Assembly (NCBI GenBank): GCA_964462515.1
Contig: CAYWXK010000094.1
Span: forward strand, 1-6,767
Direction of reading: 5' to 3'
Origin: CAYWXK01 sp964462515
Lineage (GTDB): Bacteria > Planctomycetota > Phycisphaerae > Sedimentisphaerales > Anaerobacaceae
DNA length: 6,767 bases
Shown here: in pieces, positions 1 to 4,863 of the stretch
Layout: each line of letters opens with the position of its first letter
Position numbering within the stretch: the stretch's first letter is position 1
Made by a program: the position numbers and the translations under genes
Notes under the pieces: model-generated
The model's input: only the letters and a program-made list of their open reading frames with translations
What the model was told of the DNA's origin: nothing
Database searches by the model: none

Positions 1-1
1 T

Positions 2-484
2 GGTCGGCTGGATATATTGGTCAACAATGCAGGCGTTACGCACTCGGCAAAATTAGGCCAGACCCAGACCAAATATTGGGATTATTGTATGCAGGTTAAC
101 GCACGTGCGCCGTTTATCCTCTGCAGGGAGGCTCTGCCGTTATTGAGGAAGGCAAAGGCAGGTTACATTATCAACATTGCATCGGTTGTAGGAGTCAAAG
201 GGTATCCGCTTCAAAGTGCATATACGGCTTCAAAGCACGCCATTCGTGGGATGACAATATCGCTGGCCGAGGAATTAAAGGGTTCAAATATTCGGGTGCA
301 TTTGCTTTGTCCCGGCGGGGTGGATACGGAACTGGTGCAAAAGGTCCGGCCTGATATAAAGAAAGATGAGCTTATCAAGCCTGAGGAAGTTGCTGAGCTG
401 GTTATCTATCTTGTTACGCATAAGGGCAACGCGGTTATAGATGAATTGCATATTCGAAGGGCGACTGCGTCGCCGTGGTTTTAA
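2..484 (+). CDS. SDR family oxidoreductase (C-terminal part; 5' end outside window)
   Basis: Short-chain dehydrogenase/reductase, a Rossmann-fold NAD(P)-dependent oxidoreductase acting in the cytoplasm; the substrate cannot be told. The reading frame is open from base 2 and begins GRLDILVNNAG, so the NNAG motif that stabilises the central sheet is present while the N-terminal TGxxxGxG cofactor motif lies upstream of the window. Counting from the first codon seen, the catalytic residues are Ser61 (in IINIAS), Tyr74 and Lys78 (YTASK), with the supporting Asn33 in QVNARAP. The PGGVDTEL stretch after the sixth strand is also typical. The protein ends IDELHIRRATASPWF and then TAA, a normal-looking C-terminus. 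Roughly 160 residues are visible of a family that is usually about 240-260. A TTG at 17 could be mistaken for a start, but it lies inside the conserved core. The next gene follows after 64 bp. Family certain, specific function unknown. Confidence 0.93.
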   Translation, partial: GRLDILVNNAGVTHSAKLGQTQTKYWDYCMQVNARAPFILCREALPLLRKAKAGYIINIASVVGVKGYPLQSAYTASKHAIRGMTISLAEELKGSNIRVHLLCPGGVDTELVQKVRPDIKKDELIKPEEVAELVIYLVTHKGNAVIDELHIRRATASPWF

Positions 485-548
485 TTAGTGACCGGTGATT
501 AGTCGTTAGGGTAACAACTGGAAAGAATTCGATAAAAGAAGGCTAGAT

Positions 549-998
549 ATGCGGGCGGTTGTCCAACGAGTTCTACAAGCCCAAGTCAAGGTCAGTGAGC
601 AATCAGTCGGCAGAATTGGCAAAGGGCTGCTTGTTTATCTTGGCGTTGGCAAAGAAGATACTCTAAAGGATGCTGAGTTTATCGCTGACAAGTTAGTGAA
701 CCTGCGGATTTTTGCAGATGAGGCCGGCAAAATGAATCGAAGCATACTCGATATAAATGGGCAGATTTTGCTTGTCAGTAATTTCACACTTCATGGGGAT
801 TGTCGAAAAGGACGCCGGCCTGGCTTCGATGCGGCAGCAGAGCCGGCGATGGCAGAGCAGCTTTACGAAAAGGTTATTGAGCTTGTAGGTAAGAGCGGCG
901 TGACTGTTGAAAAAGGAATTTTCGGCGCATATATGCAGGTCAGCAGCATCAACGATGGCCCGGTTACATTCTTGCTTGACAGCTCGCGTCTGTTTTAG
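549..998 (+). CDS. dtd: D-aminoacyl-tRNA deacylase (DTD)
   Basis: Cytoplasmic proofreading enzyme that hydrolyses D-amino acids (and glycine mischarged on tRNA-Ala) from tRNA, protecting translation from D-amino acids. At 149 residues it is the standard full length. It starts MRAVVQRV, as the family does, and carries both signature motifs: SNFTL at 77-81 (usually SQFTL) followed by HGDCRKGRRPGF, and NDGPVT at 135-140, which holds the cross-subunit Gly-cisPro pair of the homodimer active site. The ATG at 549 is supported by AGAAGG at 537-542, six bases upstream. The only oddity is Asn in place of Gln at position 78 of the first motif. It may be co-transcribed with the SDR gene before it, and a hairpin follows ten bases after the TAG. 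Confidence 0.96.
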   Translation: MRAVVQRVLQAQVKVSEQSVGRIGKGLLVYLGVGKEDTLKDAEFIADKLVNLRIFADEAGKMNRSILDINGQILLVSNFTLHGDCRKGRRPGFDAAAEPAMAEQLYEKVIELVGKSGVTVEKGIFGAYMQVSSINDGPVTFLLDSSRLF

Positions 999-1007
999 TT
1001 AACAGAA

Positions 1008-1028
1008 CCCCCAGCATAAAGCTGGGGG
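1008..1028 (+). terminator. Hairpin after dtd, probable terminator
   Basis: CCCCCAGC (1008-1015), loop ATAAA, GCTGGGGG (1021-1028): a perfect 8-bp GC-rich stem starting ten bases after the dtd stop codon. The bases after it (CTTATGGCG) contain no U-run, so it is not a textbook Rho-independent terminator. It could act as a weak terminator, in the opposite direction too, or as a 3'-end stabiliser. Its place between dtd and a gap with promoter-like sequence supports a transcription-unit boundary. Confidence 0.6.
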
Positions 1029-1116
1029 CTTATGGCGTGATTTGTTCCTTTGGCAATACAGGTATCGATAGAGGTCGGATAAAAAAATTTTCTTTCCTAT
1101 AAGATTATGGGGTAAA

Positions 1117-1151
1117 TATAATTTGACCAATCGAAACGGCATCAATAGACT
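1117..1151 (+). promoter_or_regulatory. Candidate promoter(s) for the arg operon
   Basis: Two overlapping sigma70-like options lie in the AT-rich gap ahead of argB. One is TTGACC at 1123-1128, a 17-base spacer and TAGACT at 1146-1151 (4 of 6 matches to TATAAT), which would give a leader of about 30 nt. The other uses a perfect TATAAT at 1117-1122, but has only a poor -35 (TTTCCT at 1093-1098, 18-base spacer). No ArgR-type operator palindrome was recognised. Consensus-based inference only; planctomycete-like promoters are often not well matched by E. coli rules. Confidence 0.35.
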
Positions 1152-1176
1152 TATTTTTTTATTAAAGGTTTGTTTT

Positions 1177-1182
1177 GAAGGG
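1177..1182 (+). promoter_or_regulatory. Ribosome binding site deciding the argB TTG start
   Basis: GAAGGG lies eight bases before the TTG at 1191. An in-frame TGA at 1176-1178 rules out any longer N-terminus. The ATG at 1183 overlaps the end of this site and is out of frame with argB. The TTG is therefore the best start. Confidence 0.6.
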
Positions 1183-1190
1183 ATGTTAGT

Positions 1191-2117
1191 TTGGAAGAAG
1201 CAATAGCAAAGGCTGGGGCGCTGATTGAGGCGATGGGATACATCCGCAGCTTTCGCGGGCGAATTGTAGTCGTGAAATTAGGCGGCAGCGTTCTGGACGA
1301 TGAGTCTTTGCAGAGAAAATTACTGACTGACGTGGCGTTTATGGCTACCGTCGGGATGCAGCCGATTATCGTGCACGGCGGCGGCAAGGCGATTACCAGG
1401 GCGATGAACGAGGCGGGCCTTGAGCCGGTGTGGGTGCAGGGCAGGCGATATACGGATGAGCCAACGCTTATGATAGTGGAGCATACGCTTGTGCATAAAA
1501 TCAATACGCCGATTTGCCAGACGCTTATTGAGCTTGGGTGCAGTCCGATGGGATTACATTCGCTGTCGAGCTGTGTGTTGTTTGCTGAGACGCTCAGACT
1601 CAACAGCGAAGATGGGCGGAAGCTCGACATCGGGCTTGTCGGGCAGGTTACGAAGGTCAACGGCGAATTGCTAAAGACGCTGTGTGCAGCCGGGACAATA
1701 CCGGTGATTGCGTCGATAGGCAAAGACAAGGCCGGCGGAAACCTGAACGTCAACGCCGACACCGCGGCGGGCAAAGTTGCCGCAGAAGTCGGCGCAGAAA
1801 AACTTGTTGTCGTAAGCGATACGCACGGGGTATTAACAGACCTCAAAGACCCCAACAGCAGAATTTCGAGTCTGAATGAGGCGCGGATTAAGGAAATGAT
1901 TGATGCCGGAATCATCGGCGATGCGATGCTGCCTAAGGTTGAAGCGTGTTTGGTTGCGCTGGATGGCGGGGTGCGAAAGGCACACATTATTGACGGCAGG
2001 ATTCCGCATTCGTTGCTGTTGGAGATATATACCGACAAGGGAATCGGGACGGAAATAGTCAGAGAAAATCAGAACTCAATCCGCCGGGATGACCTGGCGG
2101 ACAAGAATCAAAATTGA
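1191..2117 (+). CDS. argB: Acetylglutamate kinase
   Basis: Phosphorylates N-acetyl-L-glutamate with ATP, the second step of ornithine/arginine synthesis; an amino-acid kinase family enzyme of the cytoplasm. 308 residues against the usual 280-300. Visible motifs: VVKLGGS with Lys29 and the first glycine loop, IIVHGGGK (60-66), RRYTDEPTL (85-93), the NVNAD substrate/nucleotide stretch (186-190) and the catalytic-type Lys249 in GDAMLPKVEAC. The sequence before the kinase core (residues 8-24, AGALIEAMGYIRSFRGR) resembles the N-terminal helix of hexameric, arginine-inhibited acetylglutamate kinases, so feedback inhibition by arginine is plausible but inferred. About 18 residues follow the usual GIGTEI end and look like a charged tail. 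TTG start with an RBS, and an in-frame stop just upstream. Its TGA overlaps the GAGGA ahead of argD, so the two are surely one operon. Confidence 0.96.
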   Translation: MEEAIAKAGALIEAMGYIRSFRGRIVVVKLGGSVLDDESLQRKLLTDVAFMATVGMQPIIVHGGGKAITRAMNEAGLEPVWVQGRRYTDEPTLMIVEHTLVHKINTPICQTLIELGCSPMGLHSLSSCVLFAETLRLNSEDGRKLDIGLVGQVTKVNGELLKTLCAAGTIPVIASIGKDKAGGNLNVNADTAAGKVAAEVGAEKLVVVSDTHGVLTDLKDPNSRISSLNEARIKEMIDAGIIGDAMLPKVEACLVALDGGVRKAHIIDGRIPHSLLLEIYTDKGIGTEIVRENQNSIRRDDLADKNQN

Positions 2118-2138
2118 GGAGTGGATAAGTCCAGAATT

Positions 2139-3314
2139 ATGAAAACGCAGGAAACTATTAGTTTATTTGACAAATACGTTGTTGGCAATTATCGCCGGCT
2201 GCCGCGGGTCATCGTCAAGGGCGAAGGGTGTTACTTATACGACGCTGACGGCAACAAGATACTGGATATGTTTCCCGGGTGGGCGGTCAGCGGGATAGGG
2301 CACTGTCACCCGAAAGTTGTCGAGGCGATTCGTAAGCAGGCTGGCGAACTTTTGCATATCGATAACACTTTCTACTCCGAGCCGCAGGGGAAGCTGGCGA
2401 AGATGCTCAGCGAACGGGCGTTTGGCGGGAAGTGTTTCTTTTGCAACAGCGGCGCCGAGGCAAATGAGGCGGCGATGAAATTGGCGCGTCTTCACGTCGG
2501 GCCAAAAAAATATAAATTTATCACCGCTGAAGGCAGTTTTCACGGACGGACATTTGCAACGGTTACCGCGACTGCTCAGCCAAAATATCATGAGGGATTC
2601 TTACCGCTGCTGCCGGGCTTTGTCTATGTGCCATTTAATGATGTTGGTGCGCTGGAGAAGGCTTTTAGCGATGAAATCGCGGCGGTAATGGTTGAGCCGA
2701 TTCAGGGCGAGGGCGGAATAAACGTTGCGAGCGATGAATACTTAGAGGCGATTCGTCGGCTCTGCGACCAGAAGGGTGCTTTAATGATTTTGGATGAGGT
2801 CCAGACAGGGATGGGCAGAACCGGCAAGTGGTTTGCATATCAGCATTATGAGGTCGAGCCGGATATTATCACGCTGGCAAAGGCGCTCGGCGGCGGCGTT
2901 GCGATAGGGGCGATGATAGCCAAAGAAGAAGTCGCGGCATCAATGACTCCCGGCAAACACGCTTCTACTTTTGGCGGGAATTGTCTGGCGTGCGCTGCGG
3001 GGGTAGCGGTTATCGAGGCGATAGAGGAAGAAGGGCTATTGAAAAATGCAGCCGAGCTTGGCCGGTATGCGAAAGAAAAGTTAGAGCAGTTAAAACGGAA
3101 ACACTCTATTATAGACAGCGTCCGGGGAATCGGGCTAATGATTGGTGTTCAGTTGAACAGGCCGGGCAATGAAATCGTAGATAAGTGTCTGCAGAAAGGA
3201 TTACGAATAAATTGCACTAATGAAACGGTGCTGCGGTTTATGCCGGCTATGATTGTAACGAAAAGCCAGATTGATGAGGCCGTAAGTATTGTTGATGGTG
3301 TTTTGTCCCTTTAG
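2139..3314 (+). CDS. argD: Acetylornithine aminotransferase
   Basis: PLP-dependent class III aminotransferase that interconverts N-acetylglutamate semialdehyde and N-acetylornithine with glutamate as amino donor; relatives may also serve lysine synthesis. With the ATG at 2139 the protein has 391 residues, normal for ArgD. Motifs in that numbering: GHCHP (54-58), NSGAEAN (103-109, phosphate loop), FHGRT (134-138), VEPIQGEGG (185-193), DEVQTGMGRTG (219-229, with the PLP-pyridine Asp219), the Schiff-base Lys248 in TLAKALGGG, HASTFGGN (274-281) and substrate-binding Arg366 in VLRFMP. An in-frame GTG at 2121 would add six residues, but it directly abuts GAGGA (2116-2120), too close for good initiation. 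The ATG gives the family's usual beginning, though its distance from that RBS (about 17 nt) is long, so the start is uncertain. The TAG stop lies in the edge of the following repeat. Confidence 0.95.
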   Translation: MKTQETISLFDKYVVGNYRRLPRVIVKGEGCYLYDADGNKILDMFPGWAVSGIGHCHPKVVEAIRKQAGELLHIDNTFYSEPQGKLAKMLSERAFGGKCFFCNSGAEANEAAMKLARLHVGPKKYKFITAEGSFHGRTFATVTATAQPKYHEGFLPLLPGFVYVPFNDVGALEKAFSDEIAAVMVEPIQGEGGINVASDEYLEAIRRLCDQKGALMILDEVQTGMGRTGKWFAYQHYEVEPDIITLAKALGGGVAIGAMIAKEEVAASMTPGKHASTFGGNCLACAAGVAVIEAIEEEGLLKNAAELGRYAKEKLEQLKRKHSIIDSVRGIGLMIGVQLNRPGNEIVDKCLQKGLRINCTNETVLRFMPAMIVTKSQIDEAVSIVDGVLSL

Positions 3315-3364
3315 CCACAGAGGAAAAAGAGTTTTAAGCCACAGAGGGCACAGAGGACACAGAG
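3314..3364 (+). repeat. CACAGAG repeat module, left end
   Basis: A short copy GCCACAGAGG at 3314-3323 is followed, 24 bases on, by a full 27-nt copy (3338-3364) built of three CACAGAG heptamers at 9-nt spacing: GC-CACAGAG-GG-CACAGAG-GA-CACAGAG. The first base of the short copy is also the last base of the argD TAG. The module is directly repeated at 3745-3795 (about 44 of 51 bases identical) and inverted at 4766-4817. Confidence 0.9.
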
Positions 3365-3376
3365 AAAAAAAATAAA

Positions 3377-3742
3377 ATGCCGGATGAGTTGACAGAGAAA
3401 ATAATCGGGGCGGCCATAGAAGTTCATCGAGAACTCGGTCCCGGGCTCCTTGAGTTGATTTACGAAGAAGCGTTGTGCTATGAATTTGAACTTCAGGGAA
3501 TAAAGTATAAAAGGCAAGTGCCAGCAGATATCATTTACAAGGGTAAAGTTATCAAAGGACAGAAAATCGACCTCCTTGTTGAGGATGAAGTAGTTGTAGA
3601 AGTAAAATCGCTGTCTAAGATGCCTGAAGTCGCATTGGCCCAAACCCTCTCCTATCTCAAGGCAACGAATCTTAGAAGAGGATTGATAGTAAACTTTGGC
3701 GAGAAACGGCTTATCGATGGCATTAAACGCGTTGCCCTGTGA
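3377..3742 (+). CDS. GxxExxY family protein, PD-(D/E)XK nuclease-like
   Basis: A 121-residue protein of the GxxExxY family, whose name-giving motif is seen as GLLELIY (23-29) after EVHRELGP. The family is placed in the PD-(D/E)XK nuclease fold. Here the matching catalytic set would be Glu26, Asp65 (KIDLLVED) and Glu75-x-Lys77 (VVVEVKS), followed by the usual Gln89 and Tyr93 region (AQTLSYLKAT) and a final strand RGLIVNFG. No signal peptide or membrane segment. Its cellular role is not known; nuclease activity is inferred from the fold motifs. The ATG at 3377 starts 12 bases after the left repeat module and has no good RBS. The TGA ends two bases before the next repeat module. The gene is therefore tightly framed by two direct repeats, like a cassette. 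Full length for the family and apparently intact. Confidence 0.88.
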   Translation: MPDELTEKIIGAAIEVHRELGPGLLELIYEEALCYEFELQGIKYKRQVPADIIYKGKVIKGQKIDLLVEDEVVVEVKSLSKMPEVALAQTLSYLKATNLRRGLIVNFGEKRLIDGIKRVAL

Positions 3743-3744
3743 TA

Positions 3745-3795
3745 GCCACAGAGGTCAAAAGGTTTTCAGCCACAGAGCACACAGAGGACACAGAG
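3745..3795 (+). repeat. CACAGAG repeat module, middle copy
   Basis: Short copy GCCACAGAGG (3745-3754), then a full 27-nt copy at 3769-3795. The 24-nt offset between them is exactly that of the left module, and hand alignment gives about 44 of 51 bases identical. It begins two bases after the stop codon of the GxxExxY gene. Confidence 0.9.
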
Positions 3796-3808
3796 AATTA
3801 AAATATTA

Positions 3809-3855
3809 GCCACAGAGGACACAGAGAGCACAGAGAAAGATAAAAATTCACAGAG
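3809..3855 (+). repeat. CACAGAG repeat, extra full copy with a trailing heptamer
   Basis: A full 27-nt copy at 3809-3835 (three CACAGAG heptamers at 9-nt pitch), followed by a lone CACAGAG at 3849-3855. Same orientation as the left and middle modules. Its first 18 bases plus the TTA before them are identical to the inverted copy at the right end. It lies 20-40 bases ahead of the second gene of the insert. Confidence 0.85.
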
Positions 3856-3874
3856 TAGTTTAGTCAAAAGGTAA

Positions 3875-4705
3875 ATGTTCGTTATGGACTATAACATCAA
3901 ACGACTTTCTGATTATTCTGATGAAAGCTTATTAAATGAGCTTAGAAGAGTAGCGGAAAAAATAGGCAAGGATACTCTATCCCAGAGAGAATATAAACAG
4001 CACGCCAGAACTGGCGTTAATACCATTGTCAGCAGATTTGGTTCTTGGAATGCCGCACTAAAGAAAGCAGGGTTTTCGGTAAAAATGCAAAGAAATATTT
4101 CAGATGAAGAACTTTTTGCCGAAATCGGTAATCTGTGGGATCGGCTTGGGAGACAGCCAACGCGAGACGAAATGAACAGATTGGGTAAATTCTCGGAGGG
4201 GCCTTATAGAAGAAAATTTGGGAGTTGGCAAAAAGCAGTGGAAGCATTTGTCCAATGGAAAAACGCGAGCAAAGAGGATGGAAATATAGATTTGAAAGGC
4301 GTTTCCCCTGCCATTTTGCATAGCTCTCCCCCAAGGTCGGGTCGAACAAAAAGAGTTGAATATGGGGAACCGATTGAATTTTTAGGACTTCGCCACGCAC
4401 CGCTAAATGAGCAGGGTGTAGTGTACCTGTTTGGAATTTTAAGTAAGCAGTTAGGTTTTATTATCGAAGCCGTAAGGACGGACTTCCCGGATTGCGAAGG
4501 CAAACGGCAAATACCAGGCAAGCAGGGCAGATGGGAGCAAGTTTCGATAGAGTTTGAATATAAAAGTTCAAACTTCAAGGAGCATGGGCATAATCCAGAT
4601 GAGTGTGATGTGATTGTTTGCTGGGAGAATGATTGGAAGGATTGTCCCGTAGAGGTCATATCGTTGAAAGAACTTATGAGTAAAATCAAAGAAAAGAGTA
4701 ATTAA
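3875..4705 (+). CDS. Homing-endonuclease-associated repeat protein with C-terminal nuclease-like domain
   Basis: A 276-residue protein. Two copies of the homing-endonuclease-associated (HNH-associated) repeat, thought to bind DNA, are seen: residues 16-67, ending SRFGSWNAALKKAGF, and 76-126, ending RKFGSWQKAVEAFV; each has an LxELRRVAEKIGK-like helix followed by a (T)xxEY/EM stretch. A linker (about 130-165) leads to a C-terminal domain of about 110 residues with PD at 205-206, EFEYKS at 226-231, HGH at 237-239 and CDVIVCW at 244-250. This can be read as a PD-(D/E)XK site (Asp206, Glu228-x-Lys230), but that is inference. No HNH or LAGLIDADG catalytic motif is present. The start is ambiguous: ATG at 3875 or ATG at 3884; AAAAGG at 3866-3871 lies 3 or 12 bases before them. 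Lower GC than the arg genes. Possible roles are a site-specific nuclease of the insert or an orphan restriction-like enzyme. Confidence 0.8.
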   Translation: MFVMDYNIKRLSDYSDESLLNELRRVAEKIGKDTLSQREYKQHARTGVNTIVSRFGSWNAALKKAGFSVKMQRNISDEELFAEIGNLWDRLGRQPTRDEMNRLGKFSEGPYRRKFGSWQKAVEAFVQWKNASKEDGNIDLKGVSPAILHSSPPRSGRTKRVEYGEPIEFLGLRHAPLNEQGVVYLFGILSKQLGFIIEAVRTDFPDCEGKRQIPGKQGRWEQVSIEFEYKSSNFKEHGHNPDECDVIVCWENDWKDCPVEVISLKELMSKIKEKSN

Positions 4706-4765
4706 GCAGGATGGTTGCTGCTGTTATTGAAAACGGAATTTGTCTAAAAAATATTATAGATAATT

Positions 4766-4817
4766 CTCTGTGTGCTCTGTGTCCTCTGTGGCTAAACAAA
4801 AATGTGTACTCTGTGGC
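4766..4817 (-). repeat. CACAGAG repeat module, right end (inverted)
   Basis: Read on the - strand from 4817: a short copy GCCACAGAG, then 25 bases on a full 27-nt copy (4792-4766) of three CACAGAG heptamers at 9-nt pitch. This is the layout of the left module in opposite orientation. The full copies of the two ends differ at 2 of 27 positions, while the stretch between short and full copy is mostly diverged apart from T-rich runs. Confidence 0.9.
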
Positions 4818-4850
4818 CAGAGAAAAGATAGAGTCACCGAGCCGTTTCCG

Positions 4851-4854
4851 GGAG
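4851..4854 (+). promoter_or_regulatory. Ribosome binding site of argF
   Basis: GGAG nine bases before the ATG at 4864, within the roughly 45-bp stretch left between the right repeat and argF. This stretch may be what remains of the original argD-argF spacer, so argF keeps its own translation signal despite the insert. Confidence 0.6.
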
Positions 4855-4863
4855 TGATAATAA

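Larger units (their letters stand above)
3313..4817 (+). mobile_element. Repeat-bounded inserted segment between argD and argF (putative mobile cassette)
   Basis: About 1.5 kb splits an otherwise compact argB-argD-argF operon. Its ends are inverted copies of one module: 3314-3364 on the + strand and 4817-4766 on the - strand, each a short GCCACAGAG copy, a 24-25 nt offset and a 27-nt full copy. The two full copies match at 25 of 27 bases. Inside lie two nuclease-like genes and two further repeat clusters in the left orientation. The interior is visibly richer in A/T than the arg genes. No transposase gene and no clear target-site duplication are seen, so movement would have to be helped from elsewhere or use the encoded nucleases. 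The status as a mobile element is inferred from layout. An alternative is independent build-up of dispersed repeats and orphan genes. Confidence 0.45.

Noticed and set aside
1151..2038. Long open frame (295 codons) on the minus strand
   Set aside because: It lies antisense to argB, which has all its family motifs; the minus-strand translation is Ser/Thr/Pro-rich with no recognisable domain, as expected of a shadow frame.
3311..3643. Minus-strand open frames over the repeats (Cys/Leu-rich, or HRGHRAHRE-like)
   Set aside because: These are the usual translation products of CACAGAG repeats and the antisense of the GxxExxY gene, not genes.
3745..3855. CRISPR-like cluster of repeats
   Set aside because: Copies are spaced irregularly, are internally tandem, occur also inverted far away, and there are no uniform spacers or cas genes.
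3313..4820. Target-site duplication next to the inverted modules
   Set aside because: Flanks (…GTCCCTTTA on the left, CAGAGAAAAG on the right) show no convincing direct repeat; the exact ends of the element are not known.
4711..4857. 48-codon open frame ATG 4711 to TGA 4857 whose stop overlaps the argF ribosome binding site
   Set aside because: It is mostly translation of the inverted repeat (SLCALCPLWLNK), has no convincing RBS and no recognisable homology; coupling to argF is possible but unsupported.
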